A program made the position numbers and the translations under genes. A DNA stretch of 12,886 nt. Origin: Miltoncostaeaceae bacterium. GTDB lineage: Bacteria; Actinomycetota; Thermoleophilia; Miltoncostaeales; Miltoncostaeaceae. Below the pieces are notes generated by a model, which saw only the letters and a program-made list of their open reading frames with translations, was not told where the DNA came from and did not search any database. This document shows positions 1 to 6,050 of the stretch, piece by piece. The DNA is taken from positions 1 through 12,886 of the forward strand of contig JAUVQP010000023.1 of NCBI GenBank assembly GCA_030598075.1, written 5' to 3'. Each line of letters begins with the position of its first letter. Within the stretch, counting starts at the first letter, position 1.

Positions 1-11
1 CGCAGCGACAT

Positions 12-37
12 AAAAAACCCGACTAATTAGCGTCAGG
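12..37 (-). terminator. Candidate intrinsic terminator, leftward
   Basis: Read on the minus strand, CCTGAC (37-32) pairs with GTCGGG (23-18), with one U-G wobble, around an 8-base loop GCTAATTA. Six T residues follow directly (17-12). That is the classical hairpin-plus-U-run layout. On the plus strand the wobble becomes a C-A mismatch and there is no U-run, so the orientation is leftward. It would end transcripts from the cytochrome gene, whose stop codon is about 190 bases upstream, or from an unseen small transcript. The stem is only 6 bp, so this is moderate evidence. Confidence 0.45.
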
Positions 38-69
38 TTGACATTAGCGCAGGACGCGGCCGTTATGTC

Positions 70-85
70 CGGGTCATGTGACCCG
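70..85. promoter_or_regulatory. Palindromic operator-like site
   Basis: CGGGTCATGTGACCCG has two perfect 7-bp inverted arms around a 2-base centre, the usual shape of a site for a dimeric helix-turn-helix repressor. It lies 26 bases after a perfect TTGACA hexamer (38-43). If that hexamer were a -35 box with 17-base spacing, the weak -10 would be CGTTAT at 61-66 and the palindrome would cover the transcription start. No regulator gene is present in the window, and the target gene is not visible. A chance palindrome is possible in GC-rich sequence. Confidence 0.35.
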
Positions 86-225
86 AATGTGGTGGCGCGG
101 GCCGTGCGCCCTCTGTCGCTTCGGTTGGAGGAGGCGATCTCCTCCGTGGCCTCGCCCGGCCGGCGCGGCGCTCGGCGAGAGCGGGAAGGGCGCCGACCCG
201 CAGCCGCCGCCCTTCGGCATGCCTG

Positions 226-675
226 CTACTGGAGCGACTCCACGTAGGCCACGACGTCGTCCAGGTCTTGTCCGGTCGCCAAGCCCGCCGGCATGCCCGC
301 GCTGCCGTCGACGGTCTGGTCGCGCACGGCGTCGGCCGTCAGGTCCATGCCCGCGAGCTGCGGCCCGATGCCACCTGCCGCGCGGCCTTCGTCGAGATGG
401 CAGGCGATGCAACTCCGCTGGAAGACGATGAGCCCCGCGGAGACGTCGCCGGTCGGCGCTGCTTCCGTGGTGGGCTCCGCCTCGGTCGTGGGCTCCGCCT
501 CGGTCGTGGGCTCCGCCTCGGTCGTGGGCTCCGCCTCGGTCGTGGGCTCCGCCTGGGTGGTGGGCTCCGCCTCCGTGGTGCTGTCGGAGCTGTCGTCGCT
601 GCTGCCGCATCCGGCGGCGACGCCCAGGACGGCCGCCGCTGCGATGATGCCGAAGAGGACTCGTGGTCGACGCAT
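226..675 (-). CDS. Lipoprotein monoheme cytochrome c
   Basis: A 149-residue secreted cytochrome c, probably a membrane-anchored electron carrier on the outer face of the cytoplasmic membrane. The start at 675 is chosen because GGGGGAG lies 6 bases upstream and a lipoprotein signal peptide follows. A basic MRRPR n-region leads into a hydrophobic stretch and the lipobox VAAGC (Cys23). Residues 33-74 are seven TTEAEP-type hexapeptides forming a flexible acidic tether. The cytochrome domain spans about 76-149 with the heme site CIACH (Cys89, Cys92, His93). Met128 in GSAGMPAG is the likely sixth ligand. The domain is short, as in class I single-heme cytochromes. It is transcribed away from the aromatic operon, so a shared function is not implied. 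The redox partner is not visible. An upstream extension to 801 would destroy the signal peptide and is rejected. Confidence 0.88.
   Translation of the reverse strand: MRRPRVLFGIIAAAAVLGVAAGCGSSDDSSDSTTEAEPTTQAEPTTEAEPTTEAEPTTEAEPTTEAEPTTEAAPTGDVSAGLIVFQRSCIACHLDEGRAAGGIGPQLAGMDLTADAVRDQTVDGSAGMPAGLATGQDLDDVVAYVESLQ
471..578. repeat. Six 18-bp tandem repeats in the cytochrome gene
   Basis: Units of 18 bp start at 471, 489, 507, 525, 543 and 561. The first four are identical (tgggctccgcctcggtcg) and the last two differ at two or three bases. They encode most of the TTEAEP tether of the minus-strand lipoprotein cytochrome. Because the unit is a multiple of three, gain or loss of copies lengthens or shortens the tether without a frameshift. 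Confidence 0.92.
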
Positions 676-704
676 TGCTCTCCCCCAAGAACGTCTGTCG
701 CGCC

Positions 705-710
705 ACCCTA
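705..710 (-). promoter_or_regulatory. Candidate -10 box for the cytochrome gene
   Basis: On the minus strand TAGGGT fits the actinobacterial TANNNT pattern and lies about 30 bases before the ATG. It would give a leader of about 23 bases that includes the GGGGGAG ribosome site. No good -35 hexamer is seen at 16-18 bases spacing. The same hexamer precedes the hydrolase gene elsewhere in this window. Confidence 0.35.
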
Positions 711-754
711 ATGCACCAGGGCCGCTTGCGCGACATCGGGGCCTCGGGCAGCCG

Positions 755-760
755 TAGGAT
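755..760 (+). promoter_or_regulatory. Candidate -10 box, leaderless hisC start
   Basis: TAGGAT is followed by exactly six bases and then the ATG at 767. There is no convincing Shine-Dalgarno site. That geometry puts the transcription start at or next to the A of the ATG, so the aromatic operon mRNA may be leaderless. A partial -35 match, GCGACA, lies at 730-735 with a long 19-base spacer. Confidence 0.4.
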
Positions 761-766
761 CGGGCG

Positions 767-1879
767 ATGACCGTGCGCGTCTCGCCACGCCTGGAGGCCA
801 TGCCTCGCTACGAGCCCGGCCTGACGACGGCCGAGGTGCTCGCCCGCTACGGGCTGAGCGCCGCGATCAGGCTGGCGTCGAACGAGAGCCCCTTCCCGCC
901 GCTTCCCGGGGTGGAGGCGGTTCTTCGGAACGGGCTGGCCGGGCTCAATCGATATCCGGACGGGCCCGCGGCGGCCCTTCGACGGGCACTTGCCGAGCGG
1001 CACGGCGCACGGCCGGAGCAGGTGGTCGTGGGCAACGGATCCTGCGAGCTCATCCTGCTCGCCGGCCAAGCGCTGCTCGATCCCGGCGCGACGGTCGTCC
1101 ACGCGGAGCCGAGCTTCGCCCTCTATCCGCATCTGGCCGCGGCCTCCGGGGCGGAGGCGATCGCCGTTCCCCTGGCGGCGGACGACGGCCACGATCTCGA
1201 CGCGATGGCGGCCGCGGTGGACGAACGCACCCGTCTCCTGGTCGTCTGCAACCCCAACAACCCGACGGGCGTCTACCGCTCCGCTGCGGAGATGGAGCGT
1301 CTCGTCGCGAGCCTGCCCGAGGATCTCCCCGTCCTCGTCGACGAGGCGTACCACGACTTCGTGGACTGCCCAGATCGCAGCCGGGTCATGTCCTTGGCCC
1401 GCGAGCGCCCGAACCTGCTGGTCACCCGAACCTTCAGCAAGGCGCACGGCCTCTGTGGGCTCAGGGTCGGCTACGCCGTCGGCGGGGAGGACCTCGTCGC
1501 GGCGCTGGACAAGGTGCGCCAGCCCTTCAATACGAACGCGCTCGGGCAGTCCGCCGCCCTGGAGAGCCTCGGCCACACCGCCGAGCTGGAGCGGCGCGTC
1601 CGGTCCATCATCCAGCAGCGCGACGCGATGGCCGATTCGCTTGCCGAGAGGGGCCGGGCCTTTACGACCAGCCGCGCCAACTTTATCCTGGTGTCGTCGG
1701 GCACCGGCCCGACCGCTGACGGCTCATCCGTTCACGAGCAGTTGCTGCGGCAAGGGGTCATCGTTCGCGACGGCCGCGCGCTCGGTTGCTCAGGGCGGCT
1801 CCGGGTCTCCATCGGAACACCGGAAGAGAACGCGGCGTTTCTTGCCGCGCTCGATCGCGTACTCGAGCCGGAACTATGA
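767..1879 (+). CDS. hisC: Histidinol-phosphate/aromatic aminotransferase
   Basis: A 370-residue PLP-dependent fold type I aminotransferase of the HisC family. Members transfer the amino group between glutamate and imidazole-acetol phosphate, and several also act on phenylpyruvate or 4-hydroxyphenylpyruvate. Visible motifs are ASNESPF near the N-terminus (37-43), NRYPDG (61-66), CNPNNPTG (161-168), DEAYHDF (192-198), the PLP lysine in TFSKAHGLCGLRVGY (Lys225), and the carboxylate-binding arginine in GRLRVSIGT (Arg346). Length is normal for the family. It begins a plus-strand run with DAHP synthase 18 bases downstream and then prephenate dehydrogenase. No other his gene is present. I therefore infer that it is at least partly the Tyr/Phe transaminase of this organism. 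Sequence alone cannot settle HisC versus aromatic specificity. Confidence 0.88.
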   Translation: MTVRVSPRLEAMPRYEPGLTTAEVLARYGLSAAIRLASNESPFPPLPGVEAVLRNGLAGLNRYPDGPAAALRRALAERHGARPEQVVVGNGSCELILLAGQALLDPGATVVHAEPSFALYPHLAAASGAEAIAVPLAADDGHDLDAMAAAVDERTRLLVVCNPNNPTGVYRSAAEMERLVASLPEDLPVLVDEAYHDFVDCPDRSRVMSLARERPNLLVTRTFSKAHGLCGLRVGYAVGGEDLVAALDKVRQPFNTNALGQSAALESLGHTAELERRVRSIIQQRDAMADSLAERGRAFTTSRANFILVSSGTGPTADGSSVHEQLLRQGVIVRDGRALGCSGRLRVSIGTPEENAAFLAALDRVLEPEL

Positions 1880-1897
1880 GGAAGGGCGTTTGACGCA

Positions 1898-2941
1898 ATG
1901 ATGATCGTCATGAACCAGGGGGCCACCGAGGAGCAGATCCGCCACGTGGTCGAGCGCATCGAGGAGGCCGGCGCCAAGGCCCATCCGTCGCGCGGGGAGT
2001 TCGTCACGGTCATAGGGGCGATCGGCGACGACCGCCAGATCGTCGCGTCCATGCAGCTCGAGGGCGAGCCCGGCGTGGAGAAGGTCGTTCCCATCCTCAA
2101 GCCGTACAAGCTCGTGTCCGCCGACTTCGGCGGCACCGACGGGCACGTCGCGGTTGCCGGCCGCCGTATCGGTGGCGGAACCTTCGGCCTCATCGCCGGT
2201 CCGTGCGCCGTGGAGTCCCGCGAGCAGACCCTCAGCACGGCGCGCGCCGTGAAGGCCGCCGGTGCCGGCTTCCTGCGCGGTGGCGCGTTCAAGCCGCGCA
2301 CCTCGCCGTACGCGTTCCAGGGCCTCGGGATCCCGGGCCTTGAGATCCTCGTCGAGGCGCGGGCCGAGACGGGCCTCCCCATCGTCACCGAGGTCATGAA
2401 CCTGCGTCACATCGACGATGTCGTCGAGGTCGCGGATATCGTGCAGATCGGGGCGCGCAACGTCCAGAACTTCGATCTGCTGCGCGAGCTCGGTCAGGCG
2501 GGCGTCCCCGTGCTCCTCAAGCGCGGCCTCTCCACCACCATCGAGGAGTGGCTGCTCTCGGCCGAGTATGTCGCCCGCGAGGGGAACAGCCAGGTCATCC
2601 TCTGCGAGCGGGGCATTCGCACCTTCGAGACCGCGACGCGCAGCACGCTGGACATCTCCGCGGTTCCCGTCGTGAAAGCGCTCTCGAGCCTTCCGATCAT
2701 CGTCGATCCGTCTCACGCGGCCGGCCGGCGCGACCTCATCCTGCCCCTGGCGCGCGCGGCTGTCGTCGCCGGCGCGGACGGCCTTATCGTCGAGGTACAC
2801 CCGGCGCCCGAGACGGCGCTGTGCGACGGTCCGCAGGCCCTCCGCGCCGAGGACTTCTCGGCGTGGGTCGCCGACGTCCGCCGGTGCGTCGACCTCATGG
2901 GCAAGGTGATGGCTGGCGAGGAGAGCGCCGTCTCCGCTTGA
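1898..2941 (+). CDS. aroF: 3-deoxy-7-phosphoheptulonate (DAHP) synthase, type I-beta
   Basis: Catalyses condensation of phosphoenolpyruvate with erythrose-4-phosphate, the first step of the shikimate pathway. The 347-residue protein has an N-terminal ferredoxin-like regulatory domain (about 1-75) of the kind found in the Thermotoga-type enzyme, followed by a TIM barrel. Barrel motifs are AGPCAVES (100-107), RGGAFKPRTSPYAFQG (127-142), IGARNVQN (184-191), LKRG (207-210) and DPSHAAGRRD (270-279). By analogy with type I enzymes the metal ligands are Cys103, His273, Glu299 and Asp310, and all four are present. The regulatory domain suggests feedback inhibition, in relatives by tyrosine. GAGGAAGGG overlaps the hisC stop and ends 11 bases before the chosen ATG. 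A second in-frame ATG directly follows at 1901. It lies 18 bases after hisC and 16 before tyrA, so co-transcription is likely. Confidence 0.95.
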   Translation: MMIVMNQGATEEQIRHVVERIEEAGAKAHPSRGEFVTVIGAIGDDRQIVASMQLEGEPGVEKVVPILKPYKLVSADFGGTDGHVAVAGRRIGGGTFGLIAGPCAVESREQTLSTARAVKAAGAGFLRGGAFKPRTSPYAFQGLGIPGLEILVEARAETGLPIVTEVMNLRHIDDVVEVADIVQIGARNVQNFDLLRELGQAGVPVLLKRGLSTTIEEWLLSAEYVAREGNSQVILCERGIRTFETATRSTLDISAVPVVKALSSLPIIVDPSHAAGRRDLILPLARAAVVAGADGLIVEVHPAPETALCDGPQALRAEDFSAWVADVRRCVDLMGKVMAGEESAVSA

Positions 2942-2957
2942 CGCGTTCGGCGGGCGG

Positions 2958-4082
2958 GTGCACCCCAGAGACGTGGCGGGGCCGGTGATCGGTCCCGTCG
3001 CGATCGTCGGCGTCGGGCTCATGGGTGGCTCGCTCGGCCTTGCCCTGGCGGAGCGAGCCGGGGTTGGCGAGATCCGCGGCGCCGATCCGGATGCCGGGGC
3101 GCTCGCGCTCGCGCGCGACCGAGGGGCCATCACCGAGATCGCCTCGTCGGCCGAGGAGGCCGCCGACGGCGCGTCGATGGTGTTCCTGGCCGCTCCGGTC
3201 CCACAGCTCGCCGAGCTGGCGAGAAGTGTCCTGCGCGCGTCGGGCCCATCCTGCGTCGTCTCGGATCTCGGTTCGGTCAAGAGCGCGGTGCTCCGCTCGC
3301 TCGACGCGCGTGAGCGGGAGCGTTTCATCGGGGGGCACCCGGTCGCCGGTGGCGAGCGAGCGGGCGTGGTCTTTGCCCGGGCGGACCTGTTCGACGGCGC
3401 CACGTGGTTCCTGACTCCCGGCGTGGAGGCCCGGCCCGAGCTGTTCGAGCGCCTGCACGCGATCGTGGGAGCGATCGGCGCCCGGCCCGTCGCGATCGAT
3501 CCGGAGGTGCACGACCGGCTCATGGCGCTCGTCTCGCACCTCCCGCATGTTCTCGCGGGGGCGCTCGTCAACCAAGCGGGCAGCGCGAGCCCCGGCGGCC
3601 GGGAGGCCCTTCGGAGCGCCGGGCCCTCTTTCGCCGACCTCACGCGCGTCGCGGGGGCGAACCCGCCGCTTTGGACCGACATCCTGCTGGCGAACCGGGA
3701 TGCCCTGCTCGATGCGATCGAAGGGTATCTCCATGAGGTCGACGAGTTCACCGCGGCGCTTCGCGAGGGCGACGCCGGCCGGCTCGCGGAGGCCATGGAG
3801 CGGGCTGCGCGGGGGCGGGAGCGTCTGATCGAGGAGGATGCCGCCGCTGCGGAGCCATGGCGCGTGGTTGTGGGAGTCCCCAACCGCCCCGGCGTCATCA
3901 GCGAGATCGCGACCGCGCTCGGCCACGCGCACATCAACCTCGAGGACCTGCGCGTCCGCCCGGGCGCGGCCGAGGAGCGGGGAGAGCTGGATCTGGTCGT
4001 CGACGGCGAGGATGCGGCGCGCGAGGCCGCCTCGCTGGTCGAGCGCCGGGGCTACCCGGCCAGCACCGCCCCCGCCGACTAA
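2958..4082 (+). CDS. tyrA: Prephenate dehydrogenase with C-terminal ACT domain
   Basis: Oxidatively decarboxylates prephenate to 4-hydroxyphenylpyruvate, the committed step to tyrosine. The 374-residue protein starts with a Rossmann NAD(P) site VGVGLMGGSLG (17-27). It continues with GGHPVAGGERAG (125-136, conserved catalytic His127), LVSHLPHVLA (191-200) and SFADLTRVAG (224-233, conserved Arg230). Residues about 302-368 form an ACT domain (VPNRPGVISEIATALGHAHINLEDLRV), which in Bacillus-type TyrA senses an aromatic amino acid. There is no chorismate mutase domain, so prephenate must come from another gene. The GTG at 2958 is taken as start because it is the first in frame, 16 bases after aroF. 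GTGs at 2973 and 2985 also precede the Rossmann motif, and no strong ribosome site decides between them. Confidence 0.93.
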   Translation: MHPRDVAGPVIGPVAIVGVGLMGGSLGLALAERAGVGEIRGADPDAGALALARDRGAITEIASSAEEAADGASMVFLAAPVPQLAELARSVLRASGPSCVVSDLGSVKSAVLRSLDARERERFIGGHPVAGGERAGVVFARADLFDGATWFLTPGVEARPELFERLHAIVGAIGARPVAIDPEVHDRLMALVSHLPHVLAGALVNQAGSASPGGREALRSAGPSFADLTRVAGANPPLWTDILLANRDALLDAIEGYLHEVDEFTAALREGDAGRLAEAMERAARGRERLIEEDAAAAEPWRVVVGVPNRPGVISEIATALGHAHINLEDLRVRPGAAEERGELDLVVDGEDAAREAASLVERRGYPASTAPAD

Positions 4083-4084
4083 CG

Positions 4085-4090
4085 TACCCT
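4085..4090 (+). promoter_or_regulatory. Possible -10 box before trpS
   Basis: TACCCT fits TANNNT and lies 22 bases before the TTG start, leaving a leader of roughly 16 bases that contains GAAGAGG. It could give trpS its own transcription inside the aromatic run. No -35 element is evident, and such hexamers arise easily by chance, so this is a weak call. Confidence 0.2.
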
Positions 4091-4112
4091 GGCCGTCTCG
4101 AGAAGAGGACCA

Positions 4113-5120
4113 TTGGCCGATCCGTCGTCGACCACGATCGCCCTGACGGGCATCAAGCCCACCGGCTCGCCAACGCTCGGCAACTACCTCGGAATGATCC
4201 GTCCCGCGCTGGCGCTCACCGAGCGTCACCGGGCGCTGTATTTCATCGCCGACTACCACGCCCTCACCACGGTGCATGACGGCGCCGAGCTTCGCCGCCT
4301 CACCCACGAGCTGGCCGCCACCTGGCTCGCCGTGGGCCTGGATCCCCGGACCGCGCTCCTCTATCGGCAGTCCGACGTGCCCGAGATCTTCGAGGTGGCC
4401 TGGATCCTGTCGTGCTTTGCGCCGAAGGGGCTGCTGAACCGCGCCCACGCGTACAAGGCCATCGTGGAGGCGAACGAGGAGGCCGGGCGCGCGAGCGACC
4501 ACGGCGTTTCCATGGGGCTCTTCAACTATCCGGTCCTGATGGCGGCCGACATCCTGTCCTTCGATGCCGACGTCGTCCCGGTGGGGTTGGACCAGAAGCA
4601 GCACGTGGAGATCGCCCGCGACATCGCCGACGCGGTCAACGCGACCTACGGCGAGGTTCTTCGGCGGCCTGAACCGCTCGTCGACCAAACGACACAGACG
4701 ATCCCCGGGACGGACGGGCGCAAGATGAGCAAGAGCTACGGCAACACGCTGCCTCTCTTCGCCGATGCGAAGAGCCTCACGAAGCAGGTAATGAGGATCG
4801 TCACCGACTCGCGGCGTCCCGAGGAGCCGAAGGACCCAGAGGGCGACACCCTGTTCCGCCTCTACCGCGCCGTGGCGCCCGAGCCCGACGTCGAGGCGCT
4901 TCGGCAGCGATACCTGGCCGGCGGCGTCGGCTACGGCGAGGTCAAGGAGGATCTTGCGGCGCGCTTGGTCGCCGAGTTCGAGGCCCCGCGCGAGCGCTAC
5001 GAGGAGCTGGCAGCCGACCGCGCGCGCGTCGACGCAATTCTCGCCGACGGGGCGCGGCGCGCGAGAGAGCTGGCCACGCCCGTTCTGGCCCGGTTGCGAC
5101 GGGCGGTCGGCACCGTTTGA
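4113..5120 (+). CDS. trpS: Tryptophanyl-tRNA synthetase
   Basis: Cytoplasmic class Ic aminoacyl-tRNA synthetase that charges tRNA-Trp. The 335-residue length is typical. The HIGH-equivalent signature is in TGIKPTGSPTLGNYLG (12-27), where TLGN corresponds to the TIGN seen in many TrpRS. Other motifs are ALYFIADYHALTT (41-53), GLFNYPVLMAADIL (135-148), VPVGLDQKQHVEIARDIA (155-172), and the ATP loop GRKMSKSYGN (202-211). The start is a TTG preceded at 4 bases by GAAGAGG, and no ATG is available before the first conserved motif. It lies 30 bases after tyrA, so it probably belongs to the same transcript. Its end is only 31 bases from the end of the convergent hydrolase gene, with no obvious terminator between them. 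Confidence 0.96.
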   Translation: MADPSSTTIALTGIKPTGSPTLGNYLGMIRPALALTERHRALYFIADYHALTTVHDGAELRRLTHELAATWLAVGLDPRTALLYRQSDVPEIFEVAWILSCFAPKGLLNRAHAYKAIVEANEEAGRASDHGVSMGLFNYPVLMAADILSFDADVVPVGLDQKQHVEIARDIADAVNATYGEVLRRPEPLVDQTTQTIPGTDGRKMSKSYGNTLPLFADAKSLTKQVMRIVTDSRRPEEPKDPEGDTLFRLYRAVAPEPDVEALRQRYLAGGVGYGEVKEDLAARLVAEFEAPRERYEELAADRARVDAILADGARRARELATPVLARLRRAVGTV

Positions 5121-5151
5121 GGCTCGCCCTGGGCCGCCCGTCCATGACCCC

Positions 5152-5994
5152 CTAAGCCGGCTCGGGGGGCCATCCGGATCGCTGGAAGAAATCGAGGAGC
5201 TCGCGCGAGACGGCGCCGCCACGCCACGCGAGGGGCGACTCGCCGAGCTTCTCCACCACGAGGGTGGCCCGGGGGATCCGCGCCGCGTACTCCTCGGCCA
5301 TCGCCAGCGGATGGTCGGCGTCGACCTCGTCTCGGCTTCCCACCACGAGGGTCGGCGCCGCGATTCCGCGAAGGGCGTCGAGTCCGTCGAAGGCGCTCGT
5401 GCGCTGGACAGCGCGAAGCGCTTCGGCGACCGCGTCGGGGTGGAGGTGGCGCTCCATGCGCTGGCGGATGACGGTCCGCGCGGCGTCCCGCCACCTCTCG
5501 GGCATCGAGAACGGCCCGAGCGCGGCCAGGAACCCCTCGACGCCGCCCTCCTGAAACCCGTCGGCCAGGCGGTCCCAGTAGTCGGGCCGGCGCGCCGGCC
5601 GCCCCTCGTGGGCCGGCGTGATCAGCGCGAGGGCGGCGACGCGCTCGGCATGGCGCAGCGCCAGCGCCGCGGCCGTGGCGGCTCCCATCGACTGTCCGAC
5701 GACGGCCGCCCGCTCGACGCCCAGCTCGTCCAACACCGTGACGGCGTCGCTCACGAGAGAGTCGTAGGAGTACTCCGGGGCATCGGAGGACTCGCCGTGG
5801 CCGCGAGCGTCGTAGGAGATCACCCGGTAGCCCGCCTTGGGCAGTGTGCCCGCTCCGTGCACGACGTAGCGCCGCGTGGCCGTCAAGCCGTGGAGCAGGA
5901 GGACCGCGGGGCCGGCCCCGCGGTCCTCGCCCGCGAGTTCCACGGCCCCGGCGTGGACGCGGAACGGTCGTGCTGTGACGGTCGGGCCGGGCAT
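5152..5994 (-). CDS. Alpha/beta hydrolase lacking the usual catalytic His
   Basis: A 280-residue soluble alpha/beta-hydrolase-fold protein; the substrate is unknown. Family motifs are VLLLHGLTAT (31-40, oxyanion region), YDARGHGESS (61-70), and the nucleophile elbow VGQSMGAA (99-106, Ser102). The acid region is LVVGSRDEVDADHP (216-229, Asp222 or Asp225). At the expected position of the catalytic histidine, where family members read GHSP, this protein reads GESP: Glu252, codon GAG at 5239-5241. The nearest histidine in the C-terminal part is His228. I recall similar actinobacterial proteins with another residue before SP, but cannot check that here. The gene is convergent with trpS and divergent from the 6051 gene. 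The ATG has TAGGGT six bases upstream and no ribosome site, which suggests a leaderless mRNA. Confidence 0.87.
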   Translation of the reverse strand: MPGPTVTARPFRVHAGAVELAGEDRGAGPAVLLLHGLTATRRYVVHGAGTLPKAGYRVISYDARGHGESSDAPEYSYDSLVSDAVTVLDELGVERAAVVGQSMGAATAAALALRHAERVAALALITPAHEGRPARRPDYWDRLADGFQEGGVEGFLAALGPFSMPERWRDAARTVIRQRMERHLHPDAVAEALRAVQRTSAFDGLDALRGIAAPTLVVGSRDEVDADHPLAMAEEYAARIPRATLVVEKLGESPLAWRGGAVSRELLDFFQRSGWPPEPA

Positions 5995-6000
5995 CGACGG

Positions 6001-6006
6001 ACCCTA
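6001..6006 (-). promoter_or_regulatory. Candidate -10 box, leaderless hydrolase start
   Basis: Minus-strand TAGGGT is separated from the hydrolase ATG by exactly six bases, the spacing expected if transcription starts at the A of the start codon. There is no Shine-Dalgarno sequence. The -35 region is poor (best candidate CGGACC at 18 bases spacing). Confidence 0.4.
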
Positions 6007-6038
6007 GCCGGAAGGCAGCGCCGCGGTCCGGGATCTGG

Positions 6039-6044
6039 TGCAAT
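6039..6044 (+). promoter_or_regulatory. Candidate -10 box for the 6051 gene
   Basis: TGCAAT (4 of 6 to TATAAT) lies exactly six bases before the ATG at 6051. This matches the spacing at the hisC and hydrolase starts, and again there is no ribosome site. The 56-bp gap it shares with the hydrolase promoter is enough for two back-to-back leaderless promoters. The second base is G, so the hexamer match is weaker than for the other two. Confidence 0.27.
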
Positions 6045-6050
6045 GACCCC

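Larger units (their letters stand above)
1..225. other. Intergenic left edge, no gene seen
   Basis: No reading frame here looks like a real gene, and no tRNA-like T-arm is visible. The first 50 bases are clearly more AT-rich than the rest of the window. They hold a candidate leftward terminator (12-37) and a perfect TTGACA hexamer (38-43). A 16-bp palindrome lies at 70-85. A 7-bp perfect stem with a 5-base loop lies at 127-145 (GGAGGAG/CTCCTCC) without a U-run. The region is the 3' flank of the minus-strand cytochrome gene, and could also be the 5' flank of a gene beyond the left edge. Confidence 0.6.

Noticed and set aside
86..225. tRNA or small RNA in the left intergenic stretch
   Set aside because: No T-loop-like GTTCRA, no 7-bp acceptor pairing around a 70-90 base span, and only a single short hairpin at 127-145.
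38..247. Small TTG-started plus-strand frame after TTGACA
   Set aside because: No ribosome site, Arg/Ala-rich composition, and it runs antisense into the cytochrome gene end. The TTG is part of the possible -35 hexamer.
676..766. T-box, tryptophan or tyrosine leader peptide before the aromatic operon
   Set aside because: Only 91 bases, with the -10-like box six bases from the ATG, leave no room for a leader. No run of aromatic codons and no T-box core is visible.
74..1576. 500-residue minus-strand open frame across the cytochrome and hisC
   Set aside because: It is antisense to hisC and out of frame with the cytochrome, has Arg/Gly-rich low-complexity content and no domain. High GC removes stop codons from shadow frames.
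1874..3937. 687-residue minus-strand open frame
   Set aside because: Lies opposite aroF and tyrA, both with full sets of family motifs. The translation is Ser/Arg/Ala-rich with no recognisable motif.
2895..5222. 775-residue minus-strand open frame
   Set aside because: Antisense to tyrA and trpS; Arg/Gly/Asp-rich shadow of high-GC coding sequence with no domain signature.
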